From the IMG/VR virus record IMGVR_UViG_3300004282_000003, positions 1-54,632 of that record: DNA of 54,632 bases; one strand, given 5' to 3'. The stretch is from a virus. The notes below the pieces were generated by a model, which saw only the letters and a program-made list of their open reading frames with translations, searched no databases and was not told where the DNA came from. This document shows, piece by piece, positions 40,533 to 46,870 of the stretch. The first letter of the stretch is position 1; each line of letters opens with the position of its first letter. Position numbers and translations under genes: made by a program.

Positions 40533-40730
40533 TCAGAATATGTTTCTAATCAAAAAATAAAAACCTTGTTCAGTCACTTCAGATTCAATATATCTATGAT
40601 CTTTTGTAATTGTTTCTTTTTTATTCATTGAAATATCATCAATTTTTTTTGTAAAGATATAAAGTGAAGTTTCATCACCAGTTAAAACAAGTTTCAAACC
40701 TTCATTAGAAAATGTCATTTGTACTTTCAT
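40533..40730 (-). CDS. Small hypothetical protein
   Basis: 65 aa, beta-rich (VQMTFSNEGLKLVLTGDETSL, YIESEVTEQGFYFLIRN). AAAGGAAAACAA site. Function unknown. Confidence 0.45.
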   Translation of the reverse strand: MKVQMTFSNEGLKLVLTGDETSLYIFTKKIDDISMNKKETITKDHRYIESEVTEQGFYFLIRNIF

Positions 40731-40748
40731 TTGTTTTCCTTTCTTTTG

Positions 40749-41045
40749 TTAGTTTTTCACATTGTAAACATCATCTTCAGTTAAAATCTGCATCAATACT
40801 CGTTTTGTTTTCATAAAAGGATAGAAATAAACTCTACCCATTTTGTATAAGTCTTTTTTCTCCAAAACTTCAAACATGGTAGCATCTTTTTCATTACTAC
40901 ACAAACAAAATTTATCACAAAATTGTTTTCTTTTTTCTGAGTTTAAATAAATGAAGTTGATTGATAATTCATCAAACTTCACTTGTTCCAAGATGTTATA
41001 CTTCCCATTTTTCAATTTTCTAATCTGTGAAATGTAAAATGGCAT
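40749..41045 (-). CDS. Small hypothetical protein
   Basis: 98 aa from ATG 41045 (AAAGGA site), with an alternative ATG-type start two codons earlier. Contains CDKFCLCSNEKDATMFEVLE and a basic end. First gene after the terminator at 41090. Function unknown. Confidence 0.45.
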   Translation of the reverse strand: MPFYISQIRKLKNGKYNILEQVKFDELSINFIYLNSEKRKQFCDKFCLCSNEKDATMFEVLEKKDLYKMGRVYFYPFMKTKRVLMQILTEDDVYNVKN

Positions 41046-41089
41046 TTTCATTTTCCTTTCATTTTGTAGGTTTTACAATTTTAAGACAC

Positions 41090-41134
41090 AAAAAAAGGCC
41101 ATAAATAGTCTATAAATAGACTATAAATGACCTT
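41090..41134 (-). terminator. Rho-independent terminator
   Basis: A long imperfect palindrome (AAGG-CAT and ATAGTCTAT with ATAGACTAT) is followed on the minus strand by seven U residues at 41090-41096. It ends the unit that includes the 41190 gene. The two internal AA/AA mismatches are symmetric. Confidence 0.75.
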
Positions 41135-41189
41135 ATTTTATATCTTAACAATATGAAGTTAGCAGTCGGTCAAAACCACTAACAAAAAG

Positions 41190-41465
41190 TCAAGATATAA
41201 CTGTACTACAAAACCAATTTATATTCCTTTTGACATTTTGAGCCTTTTTTGTCTTTTCTATTCTCTTTTGAATATGTTTGAAAATAGAAATCAATTTTCT
41301 TCCGGCTTTTCCAGTATGACATTCAAATTTTATATCAATATCATTTCTGGAAAATGAAAAATAACTTGAATAATCACGAATTGAAAAAGTCACATTGTAA
41401 CTTAAAGTATGATTTTTCAATTCTGCCAAAATAACTCTTGCTGCTGTTTTTTCAAATTGTGTCAT
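41190..41465 (-). CDS. Small hypothetical protein
   Basis: 91 aa. MTQFEKTAARVILAELKNH, then YSSYFSFSRNDIDIKFECH and a basic helix. Preceded by a GAAAGGAACAAGAAA leader and hairpin 1. Function unknown. Confidence 0.45.
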   Translation of the reverse strand: MTQFEKTAARVILAELKNHTLSYNVTFSIRDYSSYFSFSRNDIDIKFECHTGKAGRKLISIFKHIQKRIEKTKKAQNVKRNINWFCSTVIS

Positions 41466-41530
41466 TTTCTTGTTCCTTTCATGTTAGTTGTTTTTATTTT
41501 GTTACTCACTTCTACGTTACAAATCATTTT

Positions 41531-41580
41531 CCATTATTTCAATCTGCTAATTTATCCAAAACTAACAGATTGAATAATGA
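41531..41580 (-). promoter_or_regulatory. Conserved-loop hairpin 1
   Basis: Minus strand stem CATTATT-CAATCTG-TTA with TA-GCAGATTG-AAATAATG around the loop GTTTTGGATAAAT. It lies just after the stop of the 41584 gene. Loop identical in the hairpins at 42618 and 42696, stems different but still paired. Confidence 0.7.
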
Positions 41581-41583
41581 AAA

Positions 41584-41754
41584 TTAATCAATTGAGATAA
41601 GACAAATTTCTCTATGGGTAGAATCAAGAATCATTTGATCCACTTGAGAAATTTTTCCTCCATTTATAACTTTTTCTTTGAGTTTGTTTGCAATAAAACT
41701 GATGTTTTCCAAAACTGCAATGATATTTTCTTCTTTTTCAAACAAATCTTCCAT
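41584..41754 (-). CDS. Small acidic hypothetical protein
   Basis: 56 aa from ATG 41754 (AAAGGA 8 nt upstream); a longer frame would cross the neighbouring gene. Helical (EENIIAVLENISFIANKLKE). Function unknown. Confidence 0.45.
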   Translation of the reverse strand: MEDLFEKEENIIAVLENISFIANKLKEKVINGGKISQVDQMILDSTHREICLISID

Positions 41755-41917
41755 TGTTTTTTTCCTTTCTTCTCTGAGAGAATTGTAAAATTTCAAGTCT
41801 ACACTGAGCCGCATACATAACAAGTCGTTTGTGTTCCTCTTTTGTTTTTGGTTTTAGATTACTAGGTAAGGTTTGTACATCTTTTAAAGCGAGTTTTGTC
41901 AAATCTTGAGCAGTCAT
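41738..41917 (-). CDS. 59-aa hypothetical protein
   Basis: ATG 41917 with AAAGGAAAATGAA. Helical, basic, (ALKDVQTLPSNLKPKTKEEH; YAAQCRLEILQF). Overlaps the next gene by 17 bp. Function unknown. Confidence 0.5.
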   Translation of the reverse strand: MTAQDLTKLALKDVQTLPSNLKPKTKEEHKRLVMYAAQCRLEILQFSQRRKEKNNGRFV

Positions 41918-41918
41918 T

Positions 41919-42179
41919 TCATTTTCCTTTCTTATAACGATCTGCTATTTGTTCAATTCTTTTCATAATGTCAAACAAATCTTCTGCATTTGTATTAAAA
42001 CCAAAATAATCTGTTACATCTTCATAAAAACCTTGTCCTTTGTAAACTCTGATATTTGTTCTTGATAATTGTTGTAATGCTCCACAAAAATCATCCATAG
42101 AAATTGAAATTTCAAATCCTCTAAAGATGATTTTTGTACAAAATTGTTCTTGAGTTAATGGTTTTGGTGAGTAAATCAT
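41919..42179 (-). CDS. Small hypothetical protein
   Basis: 86 aa. IIFRGFEISISMDDFCGALQQ then DLFDIMKRIEQIADRYKK. AAAAGGATTAAAACC site. Function unknown. Confidence 0.45.
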   Translation of the reverse strand: MIYSPKPLTQEQFCTKIIFRGFEISISMDDFCGALQQLSRTNIRVYKGQGFYEDVTDYFGFNTNAEDLFDIMKRIEQIADRYKKGK

Positions 42180-42205
42180 GGTTTTAATCCTTTTCTAGTT
42201 AGTTG

Positions 42206-42574
42206 TTAGTTGAAACAAATGTAAACTTCTTTTCTCAGTGAAAATTTCTTCTTATTTCTTCTAATTTTAGCAAATCCATGAATTAAACCATCTTTTTCTA
42301 ATTGATTTGTAGCTTTCATCTTTTTTGTAACAGGAATAAACTTGAATTGTTCATCCTCAAAACAAGATTCAGATTCAGGTAAAAGAAAAATTGAATCTAA
42401 ATCTTTTTCAGTTGGTTCTTTTAATTCAATTGAAATTTTGTAACCATTTTCTTGATATTTTCTTAAATAAACCCTGCTATCCAATATTTCTTGACTAATT
42501 TGTTTCTTTTTCTTCTTCTTAAAATTGATTTTCTTAAAACTTGGAATTTCTGATCTTTTCAATGTAAATTTCAT
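42206..42574 (-). CDS. Small basic hypothetical protein
   Basis: 122 aa. MKFTLKRSEIPSFKKINF and a Lys run, then a beta-type end NKKKFSLRKEVYICF, which contains KFSLRK, a relative of the recurring terminal peptide. Downstream of hairpins 2 and 3. Function unknown. Confidence 0.5.
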   Translation of the reverse strand: MKFTLKRSEIPSFKKINFKKKKKKQISQEILDSRVYLRKYQENGYKISIELKEPTEKDLDSIFLLPESESCFEDEQFKFIPVTKKMKATNQLEKDGLIHGFAKIRRNKKKFSLRKEVYICFN

Positions 42575-42617
42575 TTGTTTTTCCTTTCTTGTTAGTTGTT
42601 AGTTTAAAACCATTATC

Positions 42618-42652
42618 AAAGGATGTTAATTTATCCAAAACTAACATCCTTT
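42618..42652 (-). promoter_or_regulatory. Conserved-loop hairpin 2
   Basis: Minus strand AAAGGATGTTA pairs with TAACATCCTTT around GTTTTGGATAAAT (11-bp stem, identical loop to 41531). Lies in the leader of the 42206 gene. Six T follow on the plus strand only. Confidence 0.75.
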
Positions 42653-42695
42653 TTTATTTAGTTGTTTCTGTTTTGTTCACTTTCTGTTAGCCAAT

Positions 42696-42738
42696 ATTAC
42701 AAACTGCTAATTTATCCAAAACTAACAGTTTGTATAAT
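42696..42738 (-). promoter_or_regulatory. Conserved-loop hairpin 3
   Basis: CAAACTG pairs with CAGTTTG plus TA/TA closure around the same GTTTTGGATAAAT loop. It lies between a 6-bp hairpin (ACTCAC/GTGAGT, 42740-42756) and hairpin 2, after the 42767 gene. The 42575-42766 stretch is otherwise gene-free. Confidence 0.75.
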
Positions 42739-42766
42739 GACTCACGGGCAGTGAGTTAGTTACAAT

Positions 42767-42919
42767 TTACAGATTTTCAATTGGAAAATCAACTTCAATT
42801 CCATTTGTAAGAGTAACCTTAACTCCCACAAACATTTTCCAATTCAAATCTTCTTGAGGAAACATTTCATTTACCATTTGTTCAATTTCATGTTCTTTCA
42901 TTTCAATTGTAAATTCCAT
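42767..42919 (-). CDS. 50-aa acidic protein
   Basis: ATG 42919; product MEFTIEMKEHEIEQMVNEMF then VGVKVTLTNGIEVDFPIENL, an acidic alpha/beta mini-protein. It is the first gene after a near-consensus promoter at 42972. Its ribosome site is weak (GAAAGTGAACAAGAAA, a one-base variant of the local leader). Function unknown. Confidence 0.5.
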   Translation of the reverse strand: MEFTIEMKEHEIEQMVNEMFPQEDLNWKMFVGVKVTLTNGIEVDFPIENL

Positions 42920-42971
42920 TTTCTTGTTCACTTTCTGTTAGTTGTTAGTTTCAATCCTTACTTTCATTATC

Positions 42972-43000
42972 AGTATATAATAGTTTTTAATCTATGTCAA
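42972..43000 (-). promoter_or_regulatory. Near-consensus sigma-70 promoter
   Basis: Minus strand TTGACA, 17-nt spacer, TATACT. It opens the whole 34-43 kb accessory series on the minus strand. Elements F and G lie immediately upstream. The best promoter match in the window. Confidence 0.82.
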
Positions 43001-43030
43001 TCAAATATTCTTTTTTCAATACAAAAAAGT

Positions 43031-43066
43031 AATGTTTCTCATTTACCTTGTAATTGATCTAATAGG
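43031..43066 (-). repeat. Intergenic element copy F
   Basis: Core TTAGATCAATTACAAGG then ATGAGAAACATT on the minus strand. Sits 30 nt upstream of the promoter at 42972 and next to copy G; here there is no gene upstream on this strand, so it is not just a gene end. Confidence 0.75.
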
Positions 43067-43084
43067 TTTTCATTTACAAATATC

Positions 43085-43118
43085 AATGTTTTTCAATTGC
43101 CTTGTAGTTGATCTAATT
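43085..43118 (-). repeat. Intergenic element copy G
   Basis: Core with GAAAAACATT instead of GAGAAACATT, otherwise the same. Tandem with F (54-bp period). Confidence 0.7.
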
Positions 43119-43274
43119 ACAAATTAAAAAATCCTTTGATTATTTTTCTTCCATGATATATATGTACCTGGATGACTTATAAATATTGATGCAGATATTC
43201 CTATATATTGATAAATAGAAATGAATTACAAATTGAAATGAAATGAAAACAAAAAAAGGTTAAAATGAGGTTTT

Positions 43275-43314
43275 ATTAGGTATATTGTGCGGTCCAATTA
43301 GGTATATTATACCT
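43275..43314. promoter_or_regulatory. Operator-like direct repeat and palindrome
   Basis: ATTAGGTATATT occurs at 43275-43286 and 43297-43308, spaced 22 bp (two helical turns). The second copy is part of the perfect 15-nt palindrome AGGTATATTATACCT (43300-43314). This is the expected look of a dimeric repressor site between divergent promoters. Confidence 0.6.
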
Positions 43315-43393
43315 GATTTTGCAATAAAATCAATCAAATAAAACAATCTGTTAAAACCTAATTGAAAAGGTTTTGACTGATTGAAAAGGGTAG

Positions 43394-43427
43394 AAAGTGA
43401 ATTGAAAAACAATAATTCACTTTTTTT
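43394..43427 (+). terminator. Plus-strand terminator without upstream gene
   Basis: AAAGTGAATT pairs with AATTCACTTT around ten bases, followed by a T-run. There is no plus-strand gene before it, so it may end a small RNA transcribed from the operator region, or shield the downstream promoter from read-through. Confidence 0.6.
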
Positions 43428-43455
43428 GATTTTGATTATAGAAAAACATCATTTT

Positions 43456-43483
43456 TTGCTTGACAGTTTTTCCGCTATATAAT
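43456..43483 (+). promoter_or_regulatory. Plus-strand promoter
   Basis: TTGCTT, 16-nt spacer, consensus TATAAT; an overlapping TTGACA at 43460 would pair with TAATGG at 17 nt. Either way the start lies about 80 nt before ATG 43575. Confidence 0.6.
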
Positions 43484-43574
43484 AATGGTTGAATCGTAAC
43501 ACGAAACATTGATTCTGCTTGATTGGCAAGCAGAACGAAAAAACGCAACAAACAAAATGGAAGGAAAAGAAAAA

Positions 43575-44345
43575 ATGAACTTCAAAAAATCAACAAAAGA
43601 AGCAATGGTTCCAATGGAAAAAAATCTCAGTACATTGGAGAATTTACTTGTCAATCGTTTCGACTTGCAACTTGCAAAAACTAATACCCTTGCCGAACAA
43701 TATATTATTTTGAGTCAGCGAATAGCAGTCATCGAAACGACTGCAAAGGAAACAAATGACTTGATTAAAACATTGTTTGGTAAGGTGTCATCACTGGAAA
43801 AGAGTTTAGGTGATACAAGAAAAAACGAAGTTGCAAAGGAACTTGCTGGCAATGTTATTCCGCACACTGCTACCAGCAAAAAGATTAAAGGTTTAACAAT
43901 AAATGAAGATAGATTTTTGGAACTCAGAGAAGAAATGACCCAAGAGGATTATCCAGACTTTGAAAGGTTTTATTCTATAGTTAAAACATGGTGCAAAAAG
44001 GATGCGTGGAAAACATTCGGTAAGAAAAGTATGCAAGCGCAAGCAAAGGAACTTTGGGATAATGAAGTTTCGAAGCTTGACCCAATGAGTCAGGAACTAG
44101 ACGAAACACCATATAAGTTTCCTGAAAAATCAGTTGAAACGAAAGCACAAAGCCAAACTGAAATATGGTCGAGTACAATGGGTATCGACAAAACACTGCT
44201 TGACAAAGCCGTTAGTGGAGTCAGGCAATGCACAGAGGACGAACTAGAAATCAAGTCCGTATTGGAGTTTCTGAAAGTGGACTTGCATAGTCCTTCAATT
44301 AAAGCTTTCAGCAAGTGGATTTTGAGTTTGTGCAAGACCGGCTAA
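43575..44345 (+). CDS. Hypothetical coiled-coil protein of plus-strand island
   Basis: 256 aa from ATG 43575 (AAGGA 9 nt upstream; earlier in-frame ATGs lack a site). N-terminal coiled coil (LSTLENLLVNRFDLQLAKT; VIETTAKETNDLIKTLFGKV), a mid domain with DYPDFERFYSIVKTWCKKDAW and helical C-terminus. Base and codon use is visibly richer in G/C (CGA, GCG, GAC) than neighbours, pointing to recent transfer. No family recognised. Its stop lies in a 19-bp tandem duplication. Confidence 0.6.
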   Translation: MNFKKSTKEAMVPMEKNLSTLENLLVNRFDLQLAKTNTLAEQYIILSQRIAVIETTAKETNDLIKTLFGKVSSLEKSLGDTRKNEVAKELAGNVIPHTATSKKIKGLTINEDRFLELREEMTQEDYPDFERFYSIVKTWCKKDAWKTFGKKSMQAQAKELWDNEVSKLDPMSQELDETPYKFPEKSVETKAQSQTEIWSSTMGIDKTLLDKAVSGVRQCTEDELEIKSVLEFLKVDLHSPSIKAFSKWILSLCKTG

Positions 44346-44372
44346 TAATCACTAGACCGGCTAATAATCACT
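44335..44372 (+). repeat. 19-bp tandem duplication across a stop codon
   Basis: AGACCGGCTAATAATCACT occurs twice head to tail; the first copy contains the TAA stop of the preceding gene. Looks like a recent slippage or insertion scar. Confidence 0.8.
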
Positions 44373-44389
44373 CCAAACCACCATTAAAA

Positions 44390-44423
44390 TTACGGGTAGC
44401 AGTCATTAGATTGCTACCCGTAA
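44390..44423 (+). terminator. 12-bp stem-loop
   Basis: TTACGGGTAGCA pairs with TGCTACCCGTAA around a 10-nt loop, then CCTTTTCT. Between the two plus-strand genes, so it either terminates or attenuates transcription into the second. Confidence 0.65.
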
Positions 44424-44448
44424 CCTTTTCTGAAAGGATATTAAGCTA

Positions 44449-44877
44449 ATGAGAATAGACTTCAAAAAACGCCCAAAATCGACTAGCAAGCAGTCACCTC
44501 CTGGCAAGCAGTCACCTCCTGGCAAGCAGTCACCTAATCTTCCCATGTTAGCAAGTGACTATTCGCCATATTCAGGCATGATTTTGACAAAGGTGGGATT
44601 AATTAAAGAAATCAAGTCGAGAATGTACAAGTTTTTGTTTAATTGGATATGCAGTCAAGTCGCAATGAGTACGAACCACAAAGATCTTTTTTCCGTGATA
44701 GAAGCAAAAACAATTGCAAGTGAATTAAACAAAGTTTTTAATAAAGTTATGACACTTGCAAGCGATAAAGAAAATAGAACAACAAAAAAAGAACTTCAAT
44801 TGTTAGTTATAAATTCATGTAAGGATATTGCCTCTTGCATGATAAATGAATTAAGTTTGTTAGATATTGACTTATAA
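44449..44877 (+). CDS. Hypothetical protein with proline repeat
   Basis: 142 aa. KQSPPG repeats from an 18-nt DNA repeat (44488-44541), then a helical part (GLIKEIKSRMYKFLFNWICSQ; KTIASELNKVFNKVMTLASD). AAAGGA 10 nt upstream. Second gene of the island, possibly working with the coiled-coil protein. Function unknown. Confidence 0.55.
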   Translation: MRIDFKKRPKSTSKQSPPGKQSPPGKQSPNLPMLASDYSPYSGMILTKVGLIKEIKSRMYKFLFNWICSQVAMSTNHKDLFSVIEAKTIASELNKVFNKVMTLASDKENRTTKKELQLLVINSCKDIASCMINELSLLDIDL

Positions 44878-44889
44878 TAACAATCAACT

Positions 44890-44943
44890 GAAAACAAGTG
44901 ACTTATGTTTATTAGAAGCTTTATTTATAAGTCACTTGTTTTC
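44890..44943. terminator. 17-bp perfect stem-loop ending the island
   Basis: GAAAACAAGTGACTTAT pairs with ATAAGTCACTTGTTTTC around a 20-nt loop. The strand symmetry could stop transcription from both sides, which converge here. Confidence 0.7.
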
Positions 44944-45030
44944 ATTTCAATTGTATTTGTTTTCATTTCATTTCAATTGTACTTCAATCGAGCCGACCTT
45001 ATAAATATTTTTTTTTGTTATATGTGCATG

Positions 45031-45139
45031 TACCCCCGCTCCAAATTTTTCACTAAAAATTATATTTGAAAACCTTTTTCTATTAACTACTAACATCTAC
45101 CCCCACTCCAAAAATTTTACCAAAATTTATATTTCAAAA
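45031..45139. repeat. Imperfect 42-bp direct repeats in gene-free stretch
   Basis: TACCCCCGCTCC... (45031-45072) and TACCCCCACTCC... (45098-45139) align along their length, ending TATATTTGAAAA / TATATTTCAAAA. Minus strand reads GGAG-YGGGGGTA. The region 44944-45192 has no gene. Role unknown; protein-binding site or remnant possible. Confidence 0.65.
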
Positions 45140-45192
45140 ACTAATTTCTATATTTCTTATTCTATCTATAATATATGATACCAACTAATAAT

Positions 45193-45384
45193 CTACACTA
45201 CTTTTATATAAAACTTTTCTCTCATTTGTTTAGTTATCATTTCAAGATTACTTATATAGGTATTGTATGTTAGTTTTCTTTCTATTGCATCTGCACTCAT
45301 ACCAATTACTAATTTACAAAACTTACAATACTCTAAATGTTTTTCTTCATTATTTGTTATTGAATTTAAAATATCATTATTCAT
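45193..45384 (-). CDS. Small hypothetical protein
   Basis: 63 aa with CKFCKLV (CxxC) and an acidic N-terminus; ERKLTYNTYIS in the middle. AGAAAGAAAATAAATT site. Function unknown. Confidence 0.45.
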   Translation of the reverse strand: MNNDILNSITNNEEKHLEYCKFCKLVIGMSADAIERKLTYNTYISNLEMITKQMREKFYIKVV

Positions 45385-45446
45385 AATTTATTTTCTTTCT
45401 AAAATTTTATAAATTAAAAAAAGTTTAGTTTTCATGTTTCATTCCT

Positions 45447-45659
45447 CTAGGTCAAAAAGTAACCTCTACTAGAAAAGTTTAATCAAGAATTATAATTTGT
45501 ATTAGAAAAGTAATTTGTTAAAAAATATTTTATAAAAAAGTTTAAGCTTTTGGTATGGTTTTTGACCAGTAAACTGAAACTACTTTTGAGAAAACTTTTT
45601 ACTAATTACAATTTTTATTAAAAAAGTAATTTTATAGAAAACCTTACTTTTTGACATAG
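45447..45659. repeat. AT-rich repeats region, possible origin-like
   Basis: Gene-free 45385-45673. An inverted pair CTAGGTCAAAAAGTAA (45447-45462) / TTACTTTTTGACATAG (45644-45659) flanks two 30-bp direct repeats (45489-45518, 45605-45634). Very A/T rich. A replication start is one possibility; no direct evidence. Confidence 0.5.
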
Positions 45660-45673
45660 AAAGTAAGAAATTT

Positions 45674-46204
45674 TTAAACTTTTCTTAAAGTAAGTTTTCT
45701 TTTTAAGATTATTACTTGTTGTTTTTCTACTTCACAAGTTTTAACTTTTTGAATAATACCCAAAGGCTGTTTTACACCAGCAATAACTGGTTCTAAAAGT
45801 TCTAATGGATTCCATCCTTTTTCAATTAGTAAAGAATTTAACTCTGCTGATACTTGGTGTGGTTCAGAATTTAAAAACATTCTTTGATGATGAACAAAAA
45901 TTTTGATACTAGCTGTTATTCTTCCTGAAGAAATTCTTCTTCTAGTTCCATCATTAAATACAAAATCATTATGTTCATAATGAAATTCAAAATTTAATAG
46001 TTCTCCATTTATTTCTCTACTCATACCATTTTCATCATCTATAATAAAACTTAAATTATTATGAGAAAAAAATTCACTAAAAGAACTTTCATCATTAACA
46101 GTACATTCAAAATTTAATTCTAAATGAGAAAAATTTTGATTAAAATGTAATTCAGTTATTCTACCTAATGGAGAGAATGAATTGTCTGGATCTTTAAGTA
46201 TCAT
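45674..46204 (-). CDS. Beta-rich hypothetical protein with recurring tail
   Basis: 176 aa. Predicted mostly strands (LGRITELHFNQNFSHLELNFE; SFIIDDENGM), helical end, then ILKRKLTLRKV. Its start lies inside the previous gene's tail. Sister in style to the 46194 gene, maybe a distant paralogue. Function unknown. Confidence 0.55.
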   Translation of the reverse strand: MILKDPDNSFSPLGRITELHFNQNFSHLELNFECTVNDESSFSEFFSHNNLSFIIDDENGMSREINGELLNFEFHYEHNDFVFNDGTRRRISSGRITASIKIFVHHQRMFLNSEPHQVSAELNSLLIEKGWNPLELLEPVIAGVKQPLGIIQKVKTCEVEKQQVIILKRKLTLRKV

Positions 46205-46625
46205 TTTTACACCTTAATGTTAGTTTTCTTTTTAATGGATAAGTAGATTCTACTAAAACTTTATTTGGAGAATCTGTTAAAAACATATTTTTGATTTCAA
46301 AAGTAAATGATAAAAAAGAATATATAACTTCTATTATTTTTCCATAAAGTACCCACTCTTCTCCTTCCTTTGTTGTAAGTCTAAAAGTAACAAAATGATT
46401 AACTCTATTTGAAATAAAAGAAGAATCATAATCATAAATCTCATATTGAGGAATAAATTCAATTCTCATTAAATCTTTTGTTAAAAACTTACATTTAACA
46501 TTTCCTAATCTTTGCTGAGAATCATATTTTACAATTGGATCATTTGTTAATAAATGTTTTGAATAAAGATATTCTAATTCTCCTTCTTTTATTTTCTTAC
46601 TTATCAAAGTCATCATATGATTCAT
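46194..46625 (-). CDS. Beta-rich hypothetical protein with recurring tail
   Basis: 143 aa. NHFVTFRLTTKEGEEWVLYGK and FLSFTFEIKNMFLTDSPN are strand-like; ends LKRKLTLRCKNDT. The last bases also form the ribosome site (TTAAGGTG) of the next gene. Function unknown. Confidence 0.55.
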   Translation of the reverse strand: MNHMMTLISKKIKEGELEYLYSKHLLTNDPIVKYDSQQRLGNVKCKFLTKDLMRIEFIPQYEIYDYDSSFISNRVNHFVTFRLTTKEGEEWVLYGKIIEVIYSFLSFTFEIKNMFLTDSPNKVLVESTYPLKRKLTLRCKNDT

Positions 46626-46870
46626 TATGATTTACTCGCTTCAATAATTGATTTAATATTCCAAGGTTTATTATACTCTTCTTCCCATTTCTTTTTGTCT
46701 TCTTCATTATACTCTTTTAATTTATAAAACTTATCATTAATTACTGTTTCATTTATTTGTAAGATTTTTGCTGGAAAAATATAAGATGAACACATACAGG
46801 AAGGACATTGACTTTCTTCTTCAAATACTTCATCACATTCAACACATAGTTTTGCTCTAGAGAATTTCAT
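46625..46870 (-). CDS. Zinc-ribbon protein
   Basis: 81 aa. LCVECDEVFEEESQCPSCMC gives a CxxC...CxxC ribbon at the N-terminus, as in phage DUF-type ribbons; then a charged helix. Short gap to neighbours. Function unknown. Confidence 0.55.
   Translation of the reverse strand: MKFSRAKLCVECDEVFEEESQCPSCMCSSYIFPAKILQINETVINDKFYKLKEYNEEDKKKWEEEYNKPWNIKSIIEASKS

Larger units (their letters stand above)
43119..43508. other. Gene-free divergent control region
   Basis: About 390-450 bp between the minus-strand series and the plus-strand island without a credible gene. It holds a repeat and palindrome (43275-43314), an AAAACCT/AGGTTTT hairpin (about 43353-43375), a plus-strand terminator (43394) and a plus-strand promoter (43456). 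Confidence 0.7.

Noticed and set aside
41161-41200. TTGACT/TTGACC matches as promoters on the minus strand
   Set aside because: Neither has a -10 box at 16-18 nt (ACCGAC or TGTTAA at that distance).
42575-42766. Hairpins 1-3 as plain Rho-independent terminators
   Set aside because: No U-run follows on the minus strand, the loop is invariant while stems vary, and copies 2 and 3 lie in tandem in a leader.
44449-44545. KQSPPG repeat as a real structural repeat domain
   Set aside because: Only two to three copies from an 18-nt DNA repeat; better explained by slippage.
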